Of a DNA stretch of 64,000 nucleotides, positions 1 through 9,618 are shown piece after piece. The stretch comes from Picocystis sp. L7 (taxonomy: Eukaryota > Chlorophyta > Picocystophyceae > Picocystales > Picocystaceae). The notes under the pieces were generated by a model. It was not told where the DNA came from. It did no database searches and saw only the letters and a program-made list of their open reading frames with translations. Location of the stretch: the NCBI GenBank assembly GCA_020975725.1, contig QXJR01000030.1, positions 1 through 64,000 on the forward strand, written 5' to 3'. Position 1 is the first letter of the stretch; each line of letters begins with the position of its first letter. The position numbers and the translations under genes are program-made.

Positions 1-51
1 ACCCCTGGGCAGAGGCGACCAGGGGTTCCCTGGGCAGAGGCGACCAGGGGT
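1..51. repeat. 26-bp hairpin repeat array, two copies, cut by window edge
   Basis: Two tandem copies of a 26-bp unit that opens with ACCCCTGG and closes with its exact reverse complement CCAGGGGT, so each unit can fold into an 8-bp stem with a 10-nt loop. The same array, with four copies, sits at 9145-9247 in front of the second copy of repeat R. No coding sense. Confidence 0.85.
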
Positions 52-421
52 AGCGTCGGAAGTCGTCTTACGCAGCGGCTTGGCGCGCGCAAGTGCGACT
101 CTTTGCCAAGTCGAATATCCAGGTTTTGCTCATGCTTACCTGTGCGACGCATGCCAAGCACATGAGATGACACGCTTTCGCCGACGGAGTAAAAAGAGGA
201 CTTGAAAGAACTCGCGGGCGCGCGCCACGTGCCCACGTCCTCTCACCATCGCTCGCGGCGTTGAATACCCCCCTTCCCTTTAGAAACTCACACGAGGACC
301 CTCCCCTTCCGGACCGCCCCGTTTCCAATGCCCCCCTTTTGCCCCGCGCCCCGAAATCCACCAATCAGAAGCAAGTCCTAAACCATTACCCCCCCCAATC
401 GCAATCGCAAAAACTGTCTAC
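52..421. repeat. Repeat R, copy 1
   Basis: This 370-bp stretch recurs nearly base for base at 9248-9618, with scattered substitutions only. It starts directly after the 26-bp hairpin array and ends with CAATCGCAATCGCAAAAA followed by CTGTCTAC. After that the two copies lead into unrelated DNA, which marks a sharp right boundary. I see no LTR-type ends and no convincing protein. The two copies enclose the whole satellite block as direct repeats. Confidence 0.8.
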
Positions 422-537
422 ATCACACAGATAAGTTCAGCCAAATATCCTCTGTTGGATCGCGAGAGAGTGTAAACCCACCGAATGAAGAATACAGTGT
501 CCAAGAATTCGCAGAGGCGCGTCCGTTTGTCTCCCTC

Positions 538-925
538 CTTCGGTGGAGCCCCCTCCCACGACCACCACTCCCAAATCAAGAAGCGCGAGCATTCGACACA
601 CGGTTCCCCCCCCGCACATCAGAACCCACGGGGAACATACTTCGAGCACTCCACCGACGGAAACGAACGAGCAAAAACGCGACGCGCGCACGAGAGCCTC
701 GCTCTAAATCCGGCAAAGGTCGGCTAGGACCTCTACGCCCTTGGGTGGAGCCCCTCCCACGCCCTCCAGTCCCAACTCAAGAAGCGCGAGCATTCGACAC
801 ACGGTTCCCCCTCGCGCATCAGAACCCACGGGGAACATACTTCGAGCACTCCACGGACGGAAACGAACGAGCAAAAACGCAACGCGCGCAGGAGAGCCTC
901 GCTCTAAATCCGGCAAAGGTCGGCT
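538..925. repeat. Tandem duplication of about 190 bp
   Basis: Two direct copies, about 538-725 and 740-925, offset by roughly 200 bp. They share long runs, including the stretch ending in AATCCGGCAAAGGTCGGCT. Short open frames cross it in several frames, but they look like by-products of the duplication and not genes. Confidence 0.75.
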
Positions 926-1051
926 CGTGAATAGGGTACTTGTCGCACGTAGTCTTCCAAGCCAATTTGGGTATCTAGTAACTCTTTCACGGCAAGAAAG
1001 TTTGCGTACACGATGAGCAGAAAGGAATGGAAGTCAATGAAGTGGATTGTA

Positions 1052-1825
1052 TTAATGTCCTTCGTTCTCGTAAATATACTGAGCTATTAGTTCTTCTCCT
1101 TGTCTTACGTTCTTGGTTGTTTTGAATCTCACGGCCCAGAACCACCTACCACAACTGCTCTTCTGGAACCATTCGGCAAGCATGACACAATTTGGTTCGG
1201 ATCCATTGTTTATGAGAATCACAGTTCCAGAGAACTTTAGATCCGGCACGATCAAATTGTCCTTGGGAAGGTGTTTCTCGCACTGCAACCGTGGAGGAAT
1301 CTCCACTGTGGAATGCTCAAGGGCCCACATGATGTTTTTGTCACTTGCATATTTTTCCTTGAGGAGTTCCACCTCCTGTATGGTGTACTCCAAACCATAA
1401 ATGCCCCCCGGTATGAACGTGTGTGCGGGAATGTACTCGTGGAACCTTGACCCGAGCATCACCTTCACGCCACGCCTCAAATTCCTTCCTTGTAAACTTG
1501 CCGTCGAGGAGGACCGGTCCACCGGATGAACTCCGACGTGAACGCGGTGGCCGTTGTGGCGTACTTCCCATTCCACATCAAATCTTGCGCTTTTTTTGTA
1601 TTTGCGCGAACCGGTTCGGTGGAACGAGTCCTGGGAACGGGCATGCCGACCCTTTTTGTTGCGCCATGCGCATCCTGCACCTTCCTCTTTCCGCGGCTTG
1701 CCGGGAAGCCCTATGAACGTATCAAGCACGAAGTCATTTTCGTCTCTGTACATTTCATAGTTCGGAGGGGGGCGGGCCCTCAACGTCATGCTTCCACACA
1801 ATCGCGCGCTTCCTCCCTCGGCCAT
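1052..1825 (-). CDS. SET-domain-like protein, possible gene relic
   Basis: A 257-residue frame from an ATG at 1825. Residues about 200-250 resemble the C-terminal half of a SET lysine methyltransferase fold: NNGSEPNC matches the usual N-H-S-C-x-P-N motif loosely, and VRQGEELIAQYIY matches the G-E-E-L-x-x-x-Y motif with its catalytic tyrosine. A Zn-binding post-SET region is not visible, and the N-terminal part (basic, low complexity) is not recognisable. It stands alone among satellites, so it may be a captured or decaying gene, or part of a mobile element. If active it would transfer methyl groups from SAM to lysine. The family call rests on motif reading only. Confidence 0.45.
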   Translation of the reverse strand: MAEGGSARLCGSMTLRARPPPNYEMYRDENDFVLDTFIGLPGKPRKEEGAGCAWRNKKGRHARSQDSFHRTGSRKYKKSARFDVEWEVRHNGHRVHVGVHPVDRSSSTASLQGRNLRRGVKVMLGSRFHEYIPAHTFIPGGIYGLEYTIQEVELLKEKYASDKNIMWALEHSTVEIPPRLQCEKHLPKDNLIVPDLKFSGTVILINNGSEPNCVMLAEWFQKSSCGRWFWAVRFKTTKNVRQGEELIAQYIYENEGH

Positions 1826-2199
1826 GGTTGGCTCGCAAGTGTGGCCTTTCCCCTAGTCCTCGAGGCAGGTGGAATAAGAGAGGGGTCCAAATGCAAGGGA
1901 TCATGGACCTATGTATCAAACCGTTTCTTCACCTTCGAAACAAATATAATTATTTCACGCACTTTGCGAATAAGATGAAGGGTATAGATTCCACCACCAC
2001 AAGCGATCAAAGGAGTCAAGTCATGAGCCTTCCCCTTTTCGACTTCATGGACAATACATCGGCATACCCCTCAGATGGAGCCTAAACAGCCCTTCAACCA
2101 AAAAAAGGCCACAGCAACTCCAACTCTTTCTATGCCCATTGTACGAAAGAAAAGTGGCAAAGACTTTGCAAAAGTTGAGTCAAACCCTCACTCATCGCC

Positions 2200-2602
2200 G
2201 CGGGGTGGGCCTGAGGGGAGAGAGCGAGGCCCACGGGGTGGGCCTGAGGGAGAGAGCCAGGCCCACGGGGTGGGCCTGAGGGAGAGAGCCAGGCCCACGG
2301 GGTGGGCCTGAGGGAGAGAGCCAGGCCCACGGGGTGGGCCTGAGGGAGAGAGCCAGGCCCACGGGGTGGGCCTGAGGGAGAGAGCCAGGCCCACGGGGTG
2401 GGCCTGAGGGAGAGAGCGAGGCCCACGGGGTGGGCCTGAGGGAGAGATCCAGGCCCACGGGGTGGGCCTGAGGGGAGCGAGCGAGGCCCACGGGGTGGGC
2501 CTGAGGGGAGCGAGCGAGGCCCACGGGGTGGGCCTGAGGGAGAGAGCGAGGCCCACGGGGTGGGCCCGAGGGGAGAGAGCGAGGCCCACGGGGTGGGCCC
2601 GA
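2200..2602. repeat. 32-bp minisatellite, about 13 copies (unit 1)
   Basis: Units of 32 bp built around CACGGGGTGGGCCTGAGGG. About 13 copies lie here, against 9 in each of the next two units. The array is G-rich on the plus strand (G4, G3, G3 runs per unit), so G-quadruplex structure is possible. The repetitive Pro/Leu/Ser frames it creates on the minus strand are artefacts. Confidence 0.9.
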
Positions 2603-4467
2603 AGGTTAAAGATTCCTTGAACATCCTTGAGGTAACCATACCCCGAAGAACGTGGGCTTGCGGAAGTTGTTGCAGGCAAGGGGTGCTGTGGCAGTGACTC
2701 GGCGGAGTAAGTAGTATTTGCATCAGAATAGAGAGGAACGGTATTTATCTTGTGTGCGACGACCATTCACGCTTCTCAACGAACACTTGAAAGGGTCGTC
2801 TACAAAACTCTTAAGTTTTCTATTGCGCTAGAACCCTTTCTTGGATGCTAAAATAACTACATGCACTATTTGGTAACAAGCTAGACGTCTCATTAAGAGC
2901 ATTGTAATCATTTGCTCCTACGCATCAAAATGCCCGATCAACATTTCGATATGCTTTGATTCGTAGGCACCTCTTCTTGCTTGAGTGAAGGAGCACAACG
3001 ACTCACAAGCCCTTCTCCAATCCTTTCAGACCTGCTCCAATGGAGTTGCATATTTGCGTCCATCCCTCCTTCGATATACGGATGGGAAGGGAAAACTCCA
3101 TACGTCCTTTTCGATGACCTGAAAGTGCACGAAGGGTACCCCCTCCTGGTCCTTCCTTCGTCGCTCTAGTTGCGGGATGTCGACGACCCATCAGCAGGGT
3201 GTCCATTTCGTCGTTTCGACTCGGATGGCGCTGAATTTTTGCGTGCGTCCCTCTATAGACCCATCCAACGAAGGTGGCATGGTCCGTTCGTCCCGTTCGC
3301 ATCGCTTTCGATACTAACTCGAGGTCCCTCCAGGTCCTGCCTTCGTCGCTCCGGGTGCGGGATGTCGAGGACCCACCAACCATCCTCCAATTCTTTCGCC
3401 ACCGCTCCAACGAAGCTGAATTTTTGCGTCCACCCGTTTTCAAGCACGTAGAATCCATTGGTAGCGTTCGTTTGGCTCGTCGCATCGCCAGTCGAAGCGT
3501 ACGCGATGCCTGCTGGTCGCTCCATCGGAGGTTTCGCCGACGAGGGACCAGGAGTCCACCGAAACCGGTCGAACGGACGAGGCGGGATCGAATTTCGTTT
3601 CGAAACACGCTGTTGTATTACAAAGAAGAGATTCCGACGTTCGAAGCTCCAAAAACGATCGCCCTTATGTCCGTTCGATCGCGTCGGTCGCGGTCGGTCC
3701 GACCTCCGTGGCGTCGGCCGTCCTTGGCCCTGCGTCGCACGGGTCGCACGCGGTGCCACGGGCACGCGAGACGCTCCGCACGCACGCGTCGACCCCCCAC
3801 GGAGGAGGATCGACGGCGCATGCGCGTCGCGCGCGTCCGTGGGACCGCGTCTGTCGGTGTCGCGTTCGCGCGCAGGTTCGGTCGTGCTTCGATTACCGCC
3901 TCTCCCCCTGTCCCTCTCTCGATCGCGAATGCCCCCCCTCGTCCCCTCAAACCCCCCACCCCGTCCCCCGCCCCCCTGTACCCCCCCCCCACCCCCACGC
4001 GCGCCCGACGGGGTGGGATGCGCCCCACGCGCGATGGCGATGGAGAGGCCCCGCCGACGCCCCCACCCCGCTCCCCAACCGAAAGGACGCCCAAGAACGA
4101 GGTCCCGGGGCGATGGCGGGTTCCGCGCCCCCCAACCCGAATCCCCCACGCCCGAAAAAAAAAAGGAACGAACGAAGGACGGGGGAGCTGCCCCACGAGA
4201 AGCGGAAGAAAAAAGGGGGGGCACGGACGATTTCAAAAAGGGGGGCAAGCATCTACTTTGCGCAACTCAGCTTAGCTCGAGCATATTTGCAACCCTACTT
4301 GGCAACACCTAATACCTAATGCCCCCAATCGCAATCGCAAAAAGGTTCTTCCTAAACCCTTCAACCAAAAAAAGGCCACAGCAACTCCAACTCTTTCTAT
4401 GCCCATTGTACGAAAGAAAAGTGGCAAAGACTTTGCAAAAGTTGAGTCAAACCCTCACTCATCGCCG

Positions 4468-4741
4468 CGGGGTGGGCCTGAAGGAGAGAGCGAGGCCCAC
4501 GGGGTGGGCCTGAGGGAGAGAGCCAGGCCCACGGGGTGGGCCTGAGGGAGAGAGCCAGGCCCACGGGGTGGGCCTGAGGGAGAGATCCAGGCCCACGGGG
4601 TGGGCCTGAGGGGAGCGAGCGAGGCCCACGGGGTGGGCCTGAGGGGAAAGAGCGAGGCCCACGGGGTGGGCCTGAGGGAGAGAGCGAGGCCCACGGGGTG
4701 GGCCCGAGGGGAGAGAGCGAGGCCCACGGGGTGGGCCCGAA
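4468..4741. repeat. 32-bp minisatellite, about 9 copies (unit 2)
   Basis: Same 32-bp repeat as at 2200-2602 with four fewer copies. This accounts for the 129-bp shift between unit 1 and unit 2 apart from 1 bp. Confidence 0.9.
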
Positions 4742-6605
4742 GGTTAAAGATTCCTTGAACATCCTTGAGGTAACCATACCCCGAAGAACGTGGGCTTGCG
4801 GAAGTTGTTGCAGGCAAGGGGTGCTGTGGCAGTGACTCGGCGGAGTAAGTAGTATTTGCATCAGAATAGAGAGGAACGGTATTTATCTTGTGTGCGACGA
4901 CCATTCACGCTTCTCAACGAACACTTGAAAGGGTCGTCTACAAAACTCTTAAGTTTTCTATTGCGCTAGAACCCTTTCTTGGATGCTAAAATAACTACAT
5001 GCACTATTTGGTAACAAGCTAGACGTCTCATTAAGAGCATTGTAATCATTTGCTCCTACGCATCAAAATGCCCGATCAACATTTCGATATGCTTTGATTC
5101 GTAGGCACCTCTTCTTGCTTGAGTGAAGGAGCACAACGACTCACAAGCCCTTCTCCAATCCTTTCAGACCTGCTCCAATGGAGTTGCATATTTGCGTCCA
5201 TCCCTCCTTCGATATACGGATGGGAAGGGAAAACTCCATACGTCCTTTTCGATGAACTAAAAGTGCACGAAGGGTACCCCCTCCTGGTCCTTCCTTCGTC
5301 GCTCTAGTTGCGGGATGTCGACGACCCATCAGCAGGGTGTCCATTTCGTCGTTTCGACTCGGATGGCGCTGAATTTTTGCGTGCGTCCCTCTATAGACCC
5401 ATCCAACGAAGGTGGCATGGTCCGTTCGTCCCGTTCGCATCGCTTTCGATACTAACTCGAGGTCCCTCCAGGTCCTGCCTTCGTCGCTCCGGGTGCGGGA
5501 TGTCGAGGACCCACCAACCATCCTCCAATTCTTTCGCCACCGCTCCAACGAAGCTGAATTTTTGCGTCCACCCGTTTTCAAGCACGTAGAATCCATTGGT
5601 AGCGTTCGTTTGGCTCGTCGCATCGCCAGTCGAAGCGTACGCGATGCCTGCTGGTCGCTCCATCGGAGGTTTCGCCGACGAGGGACCAGGAGTCCACCGA
5701 AACCGGTCGAACGGACGAGGCGGGATCGAATTTCGTTTCGAAACACGCTGTTGTATTACAAAGAAGAGATTCCGACGTTCGAAGCTCCAAAAACGATCGC
5801 CCTTATGTCCGTTCGATCGCGTCGGTCGCGGTCGGTCCGACCTCCGTGGCGTCGGCCGTCCTTGGCCCTGCGTCGCACGGGTCGCACGCGGTGCCACGGG
5901 CACGCGAGACGCTCCGCACGCACGCGTCGACCCCCCACGGAGGAGGATCGACGGCGCATGCGCGTCGCGCGCGTCCGTGGGACCGCGTCTGTCGGTGTCG
6001 CGTTCGCGCGCAGGTTCGGTCGTGCTTCGATTACCGCCTCTCCCCCTGTCCCTCTCTCGATCGCGAATGCCCCCCCTCGTCCCCTCAAACCCCCCACCCC
6101 GTCCCCCGCCCCCCTGTACCCCCCCCCCACCCCCACGCGCGCCCGACGGGGTGGGATGCGCCCCACGCGCGATGGCGATGGAGAGGCCCCGCCGACGCCC
6201 CCACCCCGCTCCCCAACCGAAAGGACGCCCAAGAACGAGGTCCCGGGGCGATGGCGGGTTCCGCGCCCCCCAACCCGAATCCCCCACGCCCGAAAAAAAA
6301 AAGGAACGAACGAAGGACGGGGGAGCTGCCCCACGAGAAGCGGAAGAAAAAAGGGGGGGCACGGACGATTTCAAAAAGGGGGGCAAGCATCTACTTTGCG
6401 CAACTCAGCTTAGCTCGAGCATATTTGCAACCCTACTTGGCAACACCTAATACCTAATGCCCCCAATCGCAATCGCAAAAAGGTTCTTCCTAAACCCTTC
6501 AACCAAAAAAAGGCCACAGCAACTCCAACTCTTTCTATGCCCATTGTACGAAAGAAAAGTGGCAAAGACTTTGCAAAAGTTGAGTCAAACCCTCACTCAT
6601 CGCCG

Positions 6606-6879
6606 CGGGGTGGGCCTGAAGGAGAGAGCGAGGCCCACGGGGTGGGCCTGAGGGAGAGAGCCAGGCCCACGGGGTGGGCCTGAGGGAGAGAGCCAGGCCC
6701 ACGGGGTGGGCCTGAGGGAGAGATCCAGGCCCACGGGGTGGGCCTGAGGGGAGCGAGCGAGGCCCACGGGGTGGGCCTGAGGGGAAAGAGCGAGGCCCAC
6801 GGGGTGGGCCTGAGGGAGAGAGCGAGGCCCACGGGGTGGGCCCGAGGGGAGAGAGCGAGGCCCACGGGGTGGGCCCGAA
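6606..6879. repeat. 32-bp minisatellite, about 9 copies (unit 3)
   Basis: Identical in copy number and order of variants to the array at 4468-4741, as expected if units 2 and 3 arose by duplication of one unit. Confidence 0.9.
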
Positions 6880-8653
6880 GGTTAAAGATTCCTTGAACAT
6901 CCTTGAGGTAACCATACCCCGAAGAACGTGGGCTTGCGGAAGTTGTTGCAGGCAAGGGGTGCTGTGGCAGTGACTCGGCGGAGTAAGTAGTATTTGCATC
7001 AGAATAGAGAGGAACGGTATTTATCTTGTGTGCGACGACCATTCACGCTTCTCAACGAACACTTGAAAGGGTCGTCTACAAAACTCTTAAGTTTTCTATT
7101 GCGCTAGAACCCTTTCTTGGATGCTAAAATAACTACATGCACTATTTGGTAACAAGCTAGACGTCTCATTAAGAGCATTGTAATCATTTGCTCCTACGCA
7201 TCAAAATGCCCGATCAACATTTCGATATGCTTTGATTCGTAGGCACCTCTTCTTGCTTGAGTGAAGGAGCACAACGACTCACAAGCCCTTCTCCAATCCT
7301 TTCAGACCTGCTCCAATGGAGTTGCATATTTGCGTCCATCCCTCCTTCGATATACGGATGGGAAGGGAAAACTCCATACGTCCTTTTCGATGAACTAAAA
7401 GTGCACGAAGGGTACCCCCTCCTGGTCCTTCCTTCGTCGCTCTAGTTGCGGGATGTCGACGACCCATCAGCAGGGTGTCCATTTCGTCGTTTCGACTCGG
7501 ATGGCGCTGAATTTTTGCGTGCGTCCCTCTATAGACCCATCCAACGAAGGTGGCATGGTCCGTTCGTCCCGTTCGCATCGCTTTCGATACTAACTCGAGG
7601 TCCCTCCAGGTCCTGCCTTCGTCGCTCCGGGTGCGGGATGTCGAGGACCCACCAACCATCCTCCAATTCTTTCGCCACCGCTCCAACGAAGCTGAATTTT
7701 TGCGTCCACCCGTTTTCAAGCACGTAGAATCCATTGGTAGCGTTCGTTTGGCTCGTCGCATCGCCAGTCGAAGCGTACGCGATGCCTGCTGGTCGCTCCA
7801 TCGGAGGTTTCGCCGACGAGGGACCAGGAGTCCACCGAAACCGGTCGAACGGACGAGGCGGGATCGAATTTCGTTTCGAAACACGCTGTTGTATTACAAA
7901 GAAGAGATTCCGACGTTCGAAGCTCCAAAAACGATCGCCCTTATGTCCGTTCGATCGCGTCGGTCGCGGTCGGTCCGACCTCCGTGGCGTCGGCCGTCCT
8001 TGGCCCTGCGTCGCACGGGTCGTACGCGGAGCCACGGGCGCGCGAAACGCTCCGCACGCACGCGTCGACCCCCCACGGAGGAGGATCGACGGCGTGTGCG
8101 CGTCGCGCGCGTCCGTGGGACCGCGTCTGTCGGTGTCGCGTTCGTGCGCAGGTTCGGTCGCGCTACCAGTACCGCCTCTCCCCCTGTCCCTCTCTCGATC
8201 GCGAATGCCCCCCCTCGTCCCCTCAAACCCCCCACCCCATCCCCCGACCCCCTGTACCCCCCTTTCCCCCCCTGCGCCTCACCCCCCCCCCCCACCCCCA
8301 CGCGCGCCCGACGGGGTGGGATGCGCCCCACGCGCGATGGCGATGGAGAGGCCCCGCCGACGCCCCCACCCCGCTCCCCGACCGAAAGGACGCCCAAGAA
8401 CGAGGTCCCGGGGCGATGGCGGGTTCCGCGCCCCCCAACCCGAATCCCCCACGCCCGAAAAAAAAAAGGAACGAACGAAGGACGGGGGAGCTGCCCCACG
8501 AGAAGCGGAAGAAAAAAAGGGGGGCACGGACGATTTCAAAAAGGGGGGCAAGCATCTACTTTGCGCAACTCGGCTTAGCTCGAGCATATTTGCAACCCTA
8601 CTTGGCAACACCTAATACCTAATGCCCCCAATCGCAATCGCAAAAAGGTTCTT

Positions 8654-9060
8654 CCTGGCCCCCTCAAACCCCCCACCCCGTCCCCCGACCCCCAGTACCC
8701 CCCTTTCCCCCCCTGCGCCTCGCCCCCCCCCCACCCCCACGCGCGCGCGACGGGGTGGGATGCGCCCCACGCGCGATGGCGATGGAGAGGCCCCGCCGAC
8801 GCCCCCACCCCGCTCCCCGACCGAAAGGACGCCCACGAACGAGGTCCCGGGGCGATGGCGGGTTCCGCGCCCCCCAACCCGAATCCCCCACGCCCGAAAA
8901 AAAGAAGGAACGAACGAAGGACGGGGAGCTGCCCCACGAGAAGCAAAAGAAAAAAAGGGGGGCACGGACGATTTCAAAAAGGGGGGCAAGCATCTACTTT
9001 GCGCAACTCAGCTTAGTTCGACCTCCAGCAACTACTTTGCGCAACTCAGCTTAGCTCGAA
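8654..9060. repeat. Partial satellite unit (GC-rich 3' block only)
   Basis: Repeats the GC-rich block found at about 8218-8600, from the CCCCTCAAACCCCCCACCCC run to the GCGCAACTCAGCTTAGCTCGA tail. It starts directly after the third junction motif and closes the array. The following 9061-9144 contains CCCTAAACC, a telomere-like heptamer, and another degenerate junction motif. Confidence 0.8.
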
Positions 9061-9144
9061 CCGTTTTGCGAGCCTGTTTTTGAAACCCTAAACCTTAATT
9101 GGTCCCACGCGCATCGCAAAAATCCTCTTCCTAAACCCAGGGGT

Positions 9145-9247
9145 ACCCTGGGCAGAGGCGACCAGGGGTACCCCTGGGCAGAGGCGACCAGGGGTACCCC
9201 TGGGCAGAGGCGACCAGGGGTACCCCTGGGCAGAGGCGACCAGGGGT
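9145..9247. repeat. 26-bp hairpin repeat array, four copies
   Basis: Four tandem 26-bp units (the first is one base short) with ACCCCTGG and CCAGGGGT as inverted ends. Same unit as at 1-51, and in the same position relative to repeat R. Confidence 0.9.
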
Positions 9248-9618
9248 AGCGTCGGAAGTCGTCTTACGCAGCGGCTTGGCGCGCGCAAGTGCGACTCTTT
9301 GCCAAGTCGAATATCCAGGTTTTGCTCATGCTTACCTGTGCGACGCACGCCAAGCACATGAGATGACACGCTTTCGCCGACGGAGTAAAAAGAGGACTTG
9401 AAGGAACTCGCGGGCGCGCGCGACGTGCCCACGTCCTCTCACCATCGATCGCGGCGATGAATACCCCCCTTCCCCTCCGAAACTCACACGAGGACCCTCC
9501 CCTCCCGGAGCGCCCCGTTTCCAATGCCCCCCTTTTGCCCCGCGCCCCGAAATCCACCAATCAGAAGCAAGTCCTAAACCATTACCCCCCCCCAATCGCA
9601 ATCGCAAAAACTGTCTAC
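9248..9618. repeat. Repeat R, copy 2
   Basis: Second copy of the 370-bp repeat at 52-421. It ends in the same CAATCGCAATCGCAAAAA plus CTGTCTAC, where it abuts retroelement A. Confidence 0.85.

Larger units (their letters stand above)
2081..8653. repeat. Satellite-like array: three tandem 2.1-2.3 kb units
   Basis: Three head-to-tail copies: about 2081-4350, 4351-6488 and 6489-8653. Units 2 and 3 are offset by exactly 2138 bp over most of their length. Unit 1 is longer because its 32-bp minisatellite has four more copies. Unit 3 gains about 27 bp in a C-rich run near 8260-8290. Each unit runs: minisatellite, an AT-richer 400-bp block, degenerate subrepeats of about 190 bp around GCTGAATTTTTGCGT, then a very GC-rich pyrimidine block ending in CCTAATACCTAATGCCCCC and the junction motif CAATCGCAATCGCAAAAA. 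Units differ by few substitutions, pointing to recent duplication or homogenisation. Long open frames on both strands are composition effects. Confidence 0.9.

Noticed and set aside
2200-2602. CRISPR-like array of 32-bp repeats
   Set aside because: Repeats are contiguous without unique spacers, and the DNA is eukaryotic.
2130-2766. Pro/Leu/Ser repeat proteins from the 32-bp minisatellite
   Set aside because: Three overlapping frames read the same 32-bp repeat; 32 is not a multiple of three, so units shift frame. No start or domain evidence.
3253-8622. Open frames of 200-342 residues on both strands of the satellite units
   Set aside because: They repeat with the units, occur in several frames at once, are Arg/Pro/Gly-rich, and match nothing. 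Explained by very high GC with few stop codons.
52-9618. R copies as LTRs of one large element
   Set aside because: No TG...CA ends, no target duplication and no polymerase between them; the interior is satellite DNA.
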